Assembly: GCA_013334865.1 (NCBI GenBank)
Contig: JAAXWS010000002.1
Coordinates: forward strand, 124,001-188,000
From: Chlorobiaceae bacterium
GTDB lineage: Bacteria > Bacteroidota > Chlorobiia > Chlorobiales > Chlorobiaceae
Direction of reading: 5' to 3'
DNA: 64,000 nucleotides
Shown here: piece after piece, positions 27,318 through 35,213 of the stretch
Numbering within the stretch: position 1 is the stretch's first letter
Layout of the letters: each line of letters starts with the position of its first letter
Notes under the pieces: model-generated
Seen by the model: only the letters and a program-made list of their open reading frames with translations
Told to the model about the DNA's origin: nothing
Database searches by the model: none
Program-made: the position numbers and the translations under genes

Positions 27318-27422
27318 GGAATTGACGATCCGGACCACGAGCAGCATCACCGGAACCTCGATCAGCACGCCGACACCATCAAGCGCATCGAGGAGGAGAT
27401 CCTCGGCATCCGGAGACCGTAG
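27318..27422 (+). pseudogene. C-terminal remnant of a gp27/DUF3486-like small terminase
   Basis: An open stretch of 34 codons without a start runs directly up to the terminase gene and ends DTIKRIEEEILGIRRP. Gp27-like small terminases of Mu-like phages end in a similar E-I-L-G-I motif and stand in this place. A stop at 27315 cuts it off, so the breakpoint lies close to 27315. The 180 bases to the metallophosphatase start (27136-27314) show no phage end repeat. Confidence 0.55.
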
Positions 27423-27424
27423 GC

Positions 27425-28843
27425 ATGGCCCCCAACCTCAACCGGTACTTCCTGCCGTACCAGATCGCCTGGCTGCTCGACGACAGCCCCTTCAAACTCT
27501 GGGAAAAGACACGCCGAGGAGGCATGACCTACGTCCAGAGCTACGAGGACGTCCGGGACGCCGTGGCCGGGAGGTGGGACGTCTGGTTCAGCTCCGCCGA
27601 CGATACCGCCGCTCGGGAATACATCCTGTACTGCGAGAAGTGGGCCAAGCTCTTCGACGAAGCTGCTAAGGCGATGAACGAGCAAGTTCTCGACGACGAG
27701 GGCCGACCCGTCACCGTCAAGAGCATCACCTTCCGCAACGGCCGGCGCATCACCGCGCTCACCAGCTCCCCGTCGCAGTTCCGCTCGAAAGGTGGAAAAG
27801 TTGTCCTGGACGAATTTGCCTGGCACAAAGACCAGGACGGCATGTGGGCGGCCGCCGAACCGGTCACCACCTGGGGATTCCCGCTGCGCATCATCTCCAC
27901 GCACAACGGCATGAGCTGCCGGTTCTACAAGCTCATTCAGGACGCCGCCGCGGTTGGAGCCATCGTCCACAAGACCACCATCTTCGACGCCGTCGATCAG
28001 GGTCTCGTCGACAAGATTTTCGGGCGCAAGACCACGCTTGCCGAACGCACGAAATGGCTCGATGAAAAACGTGCCAAGGCCGGCCCGACCTCATGGGAAC
28101 AGGAGTACTGCTGCAACCCCATCGACGAATCGACCGCCTTTCTCACCTACAGCCTCATCGAAGGCTGCACCGAGAAAGGCCTCCTGCAGAACCTTGACGA
28201 GATTCGAAACCCCTTTGTCCTCGGCATGGACATCGGACGAAAGCGCAACCTCTCCGTCATCTGGGTCACCGAACTCGCAGGCGGGAGGTACATCACCCGC
28301 ATCGTCCACCCGATGGAGAAAACCGCTTTCCGTATCCAGTACGCCACGCTCAAGACCTACCTGATGCACCCGCTCTGCCACCGGGCCGGCATCGACAACG
28401 GCGGCATGGGCGCACAGATCGCCGAGGATGCGCAGATCGACTTCGGCATGTACCGGGTCGAATCCGTCACCTTCAACAACGCAGGGAAAAGTCGCATGGC
28501 AGAGGCTGTCAAGACCAAGATGGAGGACCGCGACTTTCTTCTCCCCGGCGACGGACCGCTTGCCGATGTCATCAGGGAGGACTTCCACAGCATGCACCAG
28601 ACGGTCACCGCAGCCGGCAACACCCGCTTCGACCCGACCGAGAACGAAGAGAACCCGAACAGCCACGCAGACTTCTTCTGGGCTGCTGCCCTTGCGGTAA
28701 ACTCCGGAGGCACCATCGCGCCTGAAATCATTGGCGCCATCAGGGCACCTCTCGACCAGCCCGCCCGCACCGGGCGCATCGAGCAAGTGCTCGACGGCTA
28801 CGAGGGCCGCTTCGACCACTCAATCACCAGAATGTTCCGATAA
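27425..28843 (+). CDS. Mu gp28-like terminase large subunit
   Basis: 472 residues. The ATPase part has a degenerate Walker A (KTRRGGMTY, as gp28 proteins show R-x-x-G-x-T), Walker B-like KVVLDEFAWH and the coupling segment IISTHNG. The C-terminal nuclease part has LGMDIGRKRNLSVIW, GIDNGGMG and a final acidic NSHADFFWAAALA, the RNase H-type metal residues. It packages phage DNA into proheads. It ends in a TAATG overlap with the portal gene. Confidence 0.9.
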   Translation: MAPNLNRYFLPYQIAWLLDDSPFKLWEKTRRGGMTYVQSYEDVRDAVAGRWDVWFSSADDTAAREYILYCEKWAKLFDEAAKAMNEQVLDDEGRPVTVKSITFRNGRRITALTSSPSQFRSKGGKVVLDEFAWHKDQDGMWAAAEPVTTWGFPLRIISTHNGMSCRFYKLIQDAAAVGAIVHKTTIFDAVDQGLVDKIFGRKTTLAERTKWLDEKRAKAGPTSWEQEYCCNPIDESTAFLTYSLIEGCTEKGLLQNLDEIRNPFVLGMDIGRKRNLSVIWVTELAGGRYITRIVHPMEKTAFRIQYATLKTYLMHPLCHRAGIDNGGMGAQIAEDAQIDFGMYRVESVTFNNAGKSRMAEAVKTKMEDRDFLLPGDGPLADVIREDFHSMHQTVTAAGNTRFDPTENEENPNSHADFFWAAALAVNSGGTIAPEIIGAIRAPLDQPARTGRIEQVLDGYEGRFDHSITRMFR

Positions 28844-30111
28844 TGCCACGCACCGCCACACCAGCGACCATCACTCAGGAAGTCGCCGTACGCACCTACG
28901 TCGAGGCTGCCCTCGCCGTCACACGCCTCCTCCCGAATCCCTCGAAGGTGCTCAACAACATCGGGCGAACCATCGCCGTCTTCGACGCCACCATCAAACA
29001 GCCCGACGTGGCCGCCGTCGCCCGACGGTACCGTGAAGGCATCAAGAAGCTCGAGTGGGACGTCTCCCGCAACACCAGCCGTGGGGCCCGTGCCGAATGG
29101 ATGAAAGAGGTCATCGGCAACATGCCCCTCAACAAGATCATCCCCGCAGCCACCAGTGCCCGCGACTACGGCTATACCGTCTTCGAGGCCATGTGGGAAC
29201 AGGTCAACGGCCAACACCGCATCGTCAACCTCGTGGAAAAGCCCCGTGACTGGTTCGGCTTCGACCAGGGCAACAACCTCCTGCTTTTCACCAGGGAAAA
29301 CCCCTATGGCATCCGCGTCCACGAGCAGTGGCCCCGGAAGTTCATCTGTGTCCAGCACGAAGCAAGCTACAAGAACCCCTATGGCAACGGGCTCCTCGAT
29401 GAGGCATACTGGTACGCCAAGGGGCTTGCCGCAAACTTCGAGTTTCACCTCGGTTTCCTCGAAGACGACGGGCGAGACCACTGGATGGGATGGGTGCCGC
29501 CCGGTAGCGACAACGAGTATAAGGACAAGGTGGAGATCGCACTCCGAGCGCTCCGGAACGCCGCCGTCGCCGTCGTCGAAGAGGGAACCCGCATCGAGAA
29601 GGTCGAGAACAAGGGACGATCCTCGACGTCTGACGCTTACGAGATCTTCAAGAAGTCATGCCGCGGCACCATCAACATGCTCTGGCTTGGCAGTGACCTT
29701 GCCACCAACGCCCAGGGCACCGGAGCCTACGCCAGCAGCCAGAGCGGCATGGAGATACAGGACGACGCCCTTGCCGCCGGAAAGGAGCTCGCCGAAGACC
29801 TCATCAACTCCGCCGTTGACTGGATGATCGAAGTCAACAACATCCCCGATGATGGCGAAGAGGTCAGCTTCTACCTCTACGACCCACCGGCCAACGACAA
29901 GACGCAGGCCGAGATCGATCAGGCCTACGCCACAGCCACCGGCCGCAAACCAAGCGACCAGCTCCTTGCCAAGCGAGGTTACGAGCCCGGCGACTGGGAA
30001 GACGCCGCCCCGCAGCCAACGGCCCCGCAACAGCCTGGAATGACCTTCGAATCCGGCTACGACATCAACGCATTGCTTGATGCTGCCGAGACCTTAAAAA
30101 AAAAGTACTGA
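28843..30111 (+). CDS. Mu-like portal protein (DUF935)
   Basis: 422 residues, shorter than Mu gp29 (about 500). Central conserved block: NPYGNGLLDEAYWYAKGLAANFEFHLGFLEDDGRDHWMGWVPPGS, then SSSTSDAYE-type and GTGAYASSQSG segments found in DUF935 portals. The gene ends in a run of nine A followed by GTAC and a stop, where the downstream MuF frame can be entered by a -1 slip. The portal forms the dodecameric channel at the head vertex. Confidence 0.88.
   Translation: MPRTATPATITQEVAVRTYVEAALAVTRLLPNPSKVLNNIGRTIAVFDATIKQPDVAAVARRYREGIKKLEWDVSRNTSRGARAEWMKEVIGNMPLNKIIPAATSARDYGYTVFEAMWEQVNGQHRIVNLVEKPRDWFGFDQGNNLLLFTRENPYGIRVHEQWPRKFICVQHEASYKNPYGNGLLDEAYWYAKGLAANFEFHLGFLEDDGRDHWMGWVPPGSDNEYKDKVEIALRALRNAAVAVVEEGTRIEKVENKGRSSTSDAYEIFKKSCRGTINMLWLGSDLATNAQGTGAYASSQSGMEIQDDALAAGKELAEDLINSAVDWMIEVNNIPDDGEEVSFYLYDPPANDKTQAEIDQAYATATGRKPSDQLLAKRGYEPGDWEDAAPQPTAPQQPGMTFESGYDINALLDAAETLKKKY
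30094..30111 (+). promoter_or_regulatory. Possible -1 frameshift or slippage site joining portal and MuF
   Basis: TTA AAA AAA AAG TAC TGA in the portal frame contains the classic slippery heptamer A AAA AAG in register, inside nine consecutive A. A -1 slip (or one inserted A during transcription) avoids the TGA and reads LKKKVLTAATADA... straight into the MuF frame, which stays open from here. The MuF gene has no ATG until 30195. An alternative is a CTG start at 30108 overlapping the stop (CTGA). Confidence 0.5.
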
Positions 30112-30191
30112 CGGCTGCGACGGCCGACGCCATTCTCTCCGCCGCCCCCGACGCTGAGTTCATCGCTGCCTGGTCCCGAGCCATCGAGGCC

Positions 30192-31433
30192 GTGATGACC
30201 GACGCCTGGGACCGTGGCGCCCGGCACATGGCTGCGCTCACCGGCACCCGTCGAACATCCGCCACCTTCGAGGGCGACATCAATCTCCCCATCTCCTTCG
30301 GCAACAGGGACGCCGCCGCCTTCCACCGGTTCAAGGCCTTCTCTTCCGCCATCGTCAAGGATGCCGAGGTAGCAGATGCGCTCAAGGAGAGCCTCGCCCA
30401 AGCCCTTGAGAGGGGCGAAAGCCTCGCCGAGTGGCAGCGGAACGCCGCCGATATCTTCGACAAGCTCGGCGTCTCACGGCTCAACTCATGGCAGGCTGAA
30501 TTCATCTACAGAAACGAAACGGCAATGGCTCACGGAGCCGGGGAATGGGCAAGCCTCCAGAGTTCAAAAAGCCGGTGGCCCTACTGGCGATACTCCACAC
30601 GCAAAGACCACCGCGTGCGACCGTCACACCGCATTCTCGAAGGCAAAATCTTCGCCGCAGAAGACAAAGAGTTCTATCCACCTATCGGATGGCTCTGCCG
30701 ATGCGTCGCCATTCCGATCAGCCGCCGCGAAGCCGAAAAGCTCTCGATCAACAAGCCCGACACGGTCACCCCGGAGATGCGGGCAGAACTGAAAAACGCC
30801 GAATTCATCGGCGACAAGATCAAGCTGTTCGAAGATTGGCTCAACGAGAAGATGGCCACGCTTGACCCGGACCGCAAGGCCCTCATCAAATCCGCTGTTG
30901 CTGACATCCAGCTCGGCATATCGGAGATTCGCACCGCCTACTCCTCCAGCACGAGCTACACCGAGATCGCCTACGACGACGTCACGGGCGCCTTTATCGC
31001 CACGCATAAGAAGGCCGACAAGGTCGACCTGAAGCCGAATCTTGATGCCGCGCAACGCCTTTACGAAAACGGATGGTCGGTGGTGATCAACGAGCACTTC
31101 ACTGTGGAGAACACGAAAAACCCCGAATACACCATCATCGACGCACAGGGGCGAAAGTGGGTTTCCGATCTCAAGACCCCGGAGACAACCATCAGCAAAG
31201 GGATAAAAAACGCCGTTGAGCGAGCCATCGAGCAGGACTTGTCACACGTCGTCATCGACGTTGGTCCGGATGCTCCCCTCGAAAAAGTTGCCGAAGGCAT
31301 TGCCCGAAGTTATGGCCGATACCCAGCCATGCAGCGCATCATCATTCTATGTGGCAGGCAGGCGGTCGAAATAAGCAGGAGTGACTATGCGAAAGGAAAA
31401 ACGTTGGAGATTCTACAGGACGGCCTGAAATAA
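30192..31433 (+). CDS. MuF head-morphogenesis protein with C-terminal CdiA-like nuclease toxin domain
   Basis: 413 residues from GTG 30192; the frame is open back to 30093, so true translation may begin at CTG 30108 or by frameshift from the portal gene. The MuF core (about residues 100-175) has FIYRNETAMAHGAG, the D-H-R-V-R-P-S-H motif and PPIGWLCRCVA. From about residue 250 an unrelated domain follows: ATHKKADKVDLKPNLDAAQ, then NPEYTIIDAQGRKWVSDLK with a PD-(D/E)xK arrangement (D317, D326, K328) and a tail ISKGIKNAVERAIEQDLSHVVIDVG. This resembles CdiA C-terminal tRNA-nuclease toxins. MuF proteins with exchangeable C-terminal toxins are a known phage-borne polymorphic toxin class. No obvious immunity gene follows. 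Confidence 0.78.
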   Translation: MMTDAWDRGARHMAALTGTRRTSATFEGDINLPISFGNRDAAAFHRFKAFSSAIVKDAEVADALKESLAQALERGESLAEWQRNAADIFDKLGVSRLNSWQAEFIYRNETAMAHGAGEWASLQSSKSRWPYWRYSTRKDHRVRPSHRILEGKIFAAEDKEFYPPIGWLCRCVAIPISRREAEKLSINKPDTVTPEMRAELKNAEFIGDKIKLFEDWLNEKMATLDPDRKALIKSAVADIQLGISEIRTAYSSSTSYTEIAYDDVTGAFIATHKKADKVDLKPNLDAAQRLYENGWSVVINEHFTVENTKNPEYTIIDAQGRKWVSDLKTPETTISKGIKNAVERAIEQDLSHVVIDVGPDAPLEKVAEGIARSYGRYPAMQRIIILCGRQAVEISRSDYAKGKTLEILQDGLK

Positions 31434-31544
31434 AAAAATGCGATGTAGGGAAGACCGCAGCCTTTCCCTCCGGAGGGCCGGCATTACCCGCACCCCCCTC
31501 ATCGCACCAGCAATATAAGTACACAGTACAATCAATGCAACACC

Positions 31545-32051
31545 ATGATTGACCCCATCATTCGTATCAACATCTCCGGGCTTCCCGACGCCCAGGATAA
31601 GATCATGCGAATACCGAGCTTGATCAACCGTGTCATCAAGGATCCTGACACGCTCACCGATATCGGACGCACCCTGCTTACAAGCGCACGCACAACCCTC
31701 GAGCAGGGTGGCCGGCCCCTCTACAAGCCACTCGCCCAAAGCACCATCAACCGCCGATGGGGAAAAGAACAGAAACTCTCCCCCAGCAGGAGGAGCAACC
31801 GGCAGGGCATCGTCTCCAACCAGCCGCTCAACAACACCGGGCGACTCATCCAGTCCCTCGGGTTCTCCATCGAGGGCGACGGACTCTATCTCACCTCCGT
31901 TGACTACCTCAAATACCACCAGTGGGAAGAGGGCCGCATCAAAGCCCGGTTCCCGGCACGACCCGTCTGGGGAGTCCACGACGACGACCGCGACAAAATC
32001 GCCGACATCATCACCAATCAACTCGGCAACGCCATAACCTCATTGACATAG
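31545..32051 (+). CDS. Phage virion morphogenesis protein (gpG family)
   Basis: 168 residues. N-terminal INISGLPDAQDKIM, the middle QGGRPLYKPLAQSTINRR and the C-terminal DYLKYHQWEEGRIKARFPARPVWGVHDDDRDKIADII (bulky aromatic plus P-A-R-P block) are typical of Mu gpG-like virion morphogenesis proteins that act at head completion. It starts 111 bases after MuF. The gap contains only a 26-codon reading frame and no convincing gene. Confidence 0.82.
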   Translation: MIDPIIRINISGLPDAQDKIMRIPSLINRVIKDPDTLTDIGRTLLTSARTTLEQGGRPLYKPLAQSTINRRWGKEQKLSPSRRSNRQGIVSNQPLNNTGRLIQSLGFSIEGDGLYLTSVDYLKYHQWEEGRIKARFPARPVWGVHDDDRDKIADIITNQLGNAITSLT

Positions 32052-32053
32052 CC

Positions 32054-32725
32054 ATGACCATCACGCCAGAAACAATCTCCGATCGCAGCCGCCGACAGCA
32101 CGACATGACCGCATTGCTTGGCAAGCTCAAGGCCGCCGGTCTCCGTCAGGACGACGTCGAAACCCTCGGTTGCACCACCGAACCGACCGCCCTGGTGCAG
32201 GCCGCCCTGCACCTTACCCACGCCACCGCCGGCGAGATCATAGCCGCCATGCAGGAGATCGAGCGTGTCAAGCTCAAGACCTACGCCAGCGTCAAGGTTG
32301 CCGGCATCGACCCGCCGCCATACGCCGGGATCCCCGACAGCCTGAAAGGGATCAGCAAAGCCGACCTCCGGTCCTTCGTAGATCGATGCCGAAAAACCAC
32401 CTTTGCCAGCGGCAACAAATACCAGCCCCTCCCAACGCACGACGAAGCCTGGCAGGCCTACGTCGGCGTATTCCAGGGATCACACATCACCCGGCAGCAC
32501 GCCAGCCACCTCAAGTCCGGCGCGAACCCATCCTTCAGCGACGAGGAAGTCATCAACGCCGCCACGTGGGGATTCTGGCGCGACATGACCCTTGCGCTTC
32601 GCCGTAGGGCCTATCGGCTGCTGCCGCAACAAGTCCGGAACGCCATCACCCGGCAGTACAAAGGAGACCCAGAGGGCGCAATGGAGGCCGTCCGGGAATA
32701 CTACGACGAACTTTCGGTTAAATGA
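32054..32725 (+). CDS. Phage protein of unknown function
   Basis: 223 residues, starting 2 bases after the gpG stop. The first 80 residues are helical with an alternation suggesting a short coiled coil (ALLGKLKAAGLRQDDVETL, GEIIAAMQEIERVKLKTY). The C-terminal part is basic (LALRRRAYRLLPQQVRNAITRQY). No known catalytic motif. In Mu-like genomes the gene after gpG encodes the protease/scaffold; this one does not look like it. Confidence 0.65.
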   Translation: MTITPETISDRSRRQHDMTALLGKLKAAGLRQDDVETLGCTTEPTALVQAALHLTHATAGEIIAAMQEIERVKLKTYASVKVAGIDPPPYAGIPDSLKGISKADLRSFVDRCRKTTFASGNKYQPLPTHDEAWQAYVGVFQGSHITRQHASHLKSGANPSFSDEEVINAATWGFWRDMTLALRRRAYRLLPQQVRNAITRQYKGDPEGAMEAVREYYDELSVK

Positions 32726-32800
32726 CAATTACACGTCAAACTTGCGGATGTCGTAAAAAACCATTACGCTGAAAAAATCTGAACCCCCAAATCAGGCACC

Positions 32801-33061
32801 ATGTTCGGACACGAACTTCTCGACTTCATTTCCACTCATGCAGGCCACCAGACGGCCGCTCTCGTACAGGAGTCGTTCGGAGGCGAATCATTCTACATTC
32901 CCAAGCGCAAAGCCGCCGACGAAAAACAGGCCTTCATCGAGCAGCATTTTGGACAGATGGACACCCGCCAGCTCGCCCGAGCCACAGGGCTTTCCGTGCG
33001 CGCCGTCCAGCTCCGCCTCAATCGACCCATCAGTAAAGACCAAGTACGCTTGCCGTTCTGA
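32801..33061 (+). CDS. mor: Mor/C-type transcription activator, small
   Basis: 86 residues. The N-terminal dimer part is short; FGGESFYIPKRKAADEKQAFIEQHF matches the beta strand and linker of Mor, and TRQLARATGLSVRAVQLRLNR is the C-terminal helix-turn-helix. Mor switches on middle or late phage transcription. It stands at the end of the plus-strand virion operon, facing gemA, instead of after gemA on the same strand as in Mu. Confidence 0.75.
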   Translation: MFGHELLDFISTHAGHQTAALVQESFGGESFYIPKRKAADEKQAFIEQHFGQMDTRQLARATGLSVRAVQLRLNRPISKDQVRLPF

Positions 33062-33068
33062 TGCAAAC

Positions 33069-33097
33069 AAAAAAGCCCCGTTCACCGGGGCTTTTTT
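33069..33097. terminator. Bidirectional terminator between mor and gemA
   Basis: AAAAAAGCCCCG pairs with CGGGGCTTTTTT around a 5-base loop, giving T runs on both strands. It closes both the virion/mor operon and the early operon. Confidence 0.88.
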
Positions 33098-33099
33098 GA

Positions 33100-33567
33100 T
33101 CATTGAACACACGATAAACGTTCTCGCTTCTGGACCTGAGCAGACCTCATTGACGCCAGAGCCTGTCGAACCCGGCTCACATCCTCACGCGCGACCATCT
33201 CCGGGCTGGTCACGCCGAACTTGTGCAGCAGGAACGAATGATACGCCGCCATGGCCGTCCCCCGGCTCTTCTGCACCGTCACATCCATCCACATCGCCTC
33301 CAGCATCCGGAGCTGCTTCGCCGTCGCCCACTCCGCTCCACGCCGCCCGAGATCCGCGTACCGTTTCGGAGGTCGTGCTTGACCCTGCCCCTGATCCTGA
33401 CCCGACACCTTCTGCAGGAATGATATCAGCTCCGCCGCCTGCTTCAAGTCCAGATCCTTGCACGACGAAACACCATACCCTGCCAGCAGAGCCCGGTAAT
33501 CCTCATCCTCGATCTGCGCTGCTCGCTGCAGCGTCTTGATCCGCTTGATCAGCATATTGTTCAGCAT
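33100..33567 (-). CDS. gemA: GemA (DUF1018) regulatory protein
   Basis: 155 residues from the ATG at 33567, chosen for its AGAGG Shine-Dalgarno; the frame is open to 33603, which would overlap the previous gene. IKRIKTLQRAAQIEDEDYRALLAGYGV..SCKDLDLKQAAELISFLQ and the end with the YADLGRRGAEWATAKQLRMLEAMW block are DUF1018. In Mu, GemA modulates host gyrase and gene expression early in infection. Last gene of the early operon. Confidence 0.88.
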   Translation of the reverse strand: MLNNMLIKRIKTLQRAAQIEDEDYRALLAGYGVSSCKDLDLKQAAELISFLQKVSGQDQGQGQARPPKRYADLGRRGAEWATAKQLRMLEAMWMDVTVQKSRGTAMAAYHSFLLHKFGVTSPEMVAREDVSRVRQALASMRSAQVQKRERLSCVQ

Positions 33568-33577
33568 GGGACCTCTA

Positions 33578-33967
33578 TCATTTTGCCTTTGAATAACGTT
33601 CATTGATCAACCTGTCATACTCTGCCATCAGCGACGTCTCTTTTTTCATCCGAGCGCGCGACCGATCTATATAATCAGCAGCCTCCTGTCCCCGGAACTC
33701 TCGGCAACGCTCCCGATCAGCCTTAGCCTCATTGCAGAGATCCTTCATCGCTGAGTCATTTCGATCAAACAACACCTGATACGCCTCATCAAGCACATCG
33801 AACCACATTACATTACCCGCCACTCGGCAGAAAAGATCAATGATCATCTCTTTCGTCATTCTGTTCAGAGCCCTCCTCAACCGAAGGGCTAACTCGTTCT
33901 TCTCCTTACGAAGAGCCCCGTATTTATCATCACATGTTTTCTCCAGATATCCCTGCGACTCAGCCAT
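33578..33967 (-). CDS. Phage early protein, charged helical
   Basis: 129 residues from ATG 33967, which has a GGAAG Shine-Dalgarno; the frame is open to 34054 inside the DUF3850 gene. Strongly charged, helical (YGALRKEKNELALRLRRALNRMTKEM; DYIDRSRARMKKETSLMAEYDRLIN). No known family. The codons are less GC-rich than in neighbouring phage genes, suggesting a later gain. Confidence 0.55.
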   Translation of the reverse strand: MAESQGYLEKTCDDKYGALRKEKNELALRLRRALNRMTKEMIIDLFCRVAGNVMWFDVLDEAYQVLFDRNDSAMKDLCNEAKADRERCREFRGQEAADYIDRSRARMKKETSLMAEYDRLINERYSKAK

Positions 33968-33983
33968 ATCTACTTCCGTTTTA

Positions 33984-34232
33984 TTAATCTTTCCTTCCAA
34001 TGACAGACATGGAAAAAACGACATATCCCGATTGTTGCTTAAACCCGGTAACATAGCTTATCGTAGCTGTTGCCGAACGATCAGTGAACTTCTTCGTGAC
34101 CTCGTCAATTTCACTTAAAACGACGATATCACCCCGCTGGAACCCTCGATCATCCTTCCGGATTTCAAACGTCTTTTCTCCGCTAACCACCGCCTCAAAA
34201 AACGGTCTTTCAATCTTCAGATAATGAGTCAT
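33984..34232 (-). CDS. DUF3850 / ASCH-PUA-like protein
   Basis: 82 residues from ATG 34232 behind GGAGG with good spacing. THYLKIERPFFEAVVSGEKTFEIRKDDRGFQRGDIVVLSEID and YVVFSM match the DUF3850 PUA-like fold common in phages. Such small folds bind RNA or modified bases; its role here is unknown. The frame continues 33 codons upstream, but there it translates the tRNA-like sequence, so a later start is used. Confidence 0.75.
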   Translation of the reverse strand: MTHYLKIERPFFEAVVSGEKTFEIRKDDRGFQRGDIVVLSEIDEVTKKFTDRSATATISYVTGFKQQSGYVVFSMSVIGRKD

Positions 34233-34277
34233 TACTCCCTCCAATGATTTCGCAAACGTCACAGATACATCTATTCT

Positions 34278-34341
34278 TGGCGCCCCCGGAGGGAGTCGAA
34301 CCCTCCTGACCCGCCGCTCGGCATCTGCCACGGCAAGGGGC
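34278..34341 (-). tRNA. tRNA-like sequence, truncated or degenerate
   Basis: The 3' half is a perfect tRNA end: T-stem GAGGG, loop TTCGACT, stem CCCTC, acceptor CGGGGGC, discriminator G and encoded CCA. The 5' side begins GCCCCTT, which pairs with six of seven acceptor bases, counting one G-T. Only 64 bases separate the ends, about 12 too few, and no normal D-arm plus anticodon arm can be drawn. It lies on the early-gene strand between the AP2 and DUF3850 genes. It may be a decayed phage tRNA, a leftover tRNA attachment site, or a tRNA mimic. No amino acid can be assigned. Confidence 0.5.
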
Positions 34342-34375
34342 GAAACCCATGTTCACGAAACGAATTTCGTAAACA

Positions 34376-34966
34376 TCACACCTTGTACTTCACGATCCTG
34401 CCTGCCTCCTCCCGCATCCCGGCCTCGATCTCCTCAACCCTGACATCACCAGTCATCCGCAGGTACTCCGCAAGCGCCAACACCTGGCCGATCCGGCGGG
34501 CAAGCGTCCGCTCCTCCTGCCCGGTCATCGGCGACCGTCGGCGACTGGCGTCCTCATCCGGCCACCCCGCCTCAGCCCGGTTCACCATCCGCGACACCTC
34601 ACGCATGACGGTCCCGCACCGCACCAGAGCCCTACGACGAACCGACACCTTCGGCGCCCGGTGGTGCCGGCGGAACGACGCCGCCGGATACCACTCCTTC
34701 ACCTGCTCTTTTGTCATCGTCGAACGGCAGAACTTCCGCTCAGCGTCACGCCTCGCCGTAATCGCTGCCGCCTTCGTCTGGAACAGGCCGTGATACACTT
34801 GGTGCCGGCCGATATGCAGGTACGCCCGCCACGCCCGATACTTGGGGCTCCACGCAACGCCCATCACATCCTCGGTATCAGTCAGGTCACAAACCACCTC
34901 CTGCTCAACGGTCAACCCGACCGGAGTCAACTCCGTCAGGAAGACGGACTTCTTAGACCTTGCCAT
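34376..34966 (-). CDS. AP2-domain DNA-binding phage protein
   Basis: 196 residues. Residues about 35-80 (GVAWSPKYRAWRAYLHIGRHQVYHG, then LFQTKAAAITARRDAE) fit the AP2/ERF three-strand-plus-helix fold with its W-x-A-x-I and A-A-x-A-R positions. The C-terminal 100 residues are helical and basic. AP2 domains in phages are usually attached to HNH homing nucleases; none is visible here, so a stand-alone regulator is likely. Its start overlaps the previous gene by 14 bases. Confidence 0.65.
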   Translation of the reverse strand: MARSKKSVFLTELTPVGLTVEQEVVCDLTDTEDVMGVAWSPKYRAWRAYLHIGRHQVYHGLFQTKAAAITARRDAERKFCRSTMTKEQVKEWYPAASFRRHHRAPKVSVRRRALVRCGTVMREVSRMVNRAEAGWPDEDASRRRSPMTGQEERTLARRIGQVLALAEYLRMTGDVRVEEIEAGMREEAGRIVKYKV

Positions 34967-35213
34967 GCTTCGTGCCCTCCTTATCCGTATACATCGTGAT
35001 TTTCACCATTTTGATATCGCTGCTCGAAACCCCTTTTCGGCCAAGCGCTACGACCATTTTCATAGCCTCAAGCAGAAAAGACCCACCCGCCAAGACCGGC
35101 ATAAACCGCTTGTGTCGACCGTCTCCGACGTTCTGCCGAACCTCGTATCGGGCCAGCGGCATGACCCCGTCTCCGAGGTCAACCCGCTCGACAATGAACT
35201 GTCTGCTTTTCAT
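34953..35213 (-). CDS. Small phage early protein, unknown
   Basis: 86 residues, MKSRQFIVERVDLGDGVMPL..., mixed alpha/beta with no known motif. The start follows AGGAGGTGGCGAG and overlaps the previous stop by 4 bases. The end overlaps the AP2 gene. Confidence 0.6.
   Translation of the reverse strand: MKSRQFIVERVDLGDGVMPLARYEVRQNVGDGRHKRFMPVLAGGSFLLEAMKMVVALGRKGVSSSDIKMVKITMYTDKEGTKHGKV

Noticed and set aside
31438..31521. A 26-codon frame after MuF as a possible immunity gene
   Set aside because: Arg/Leu-rich low-complexity sequence, no Shine-Dalgarno and too short.
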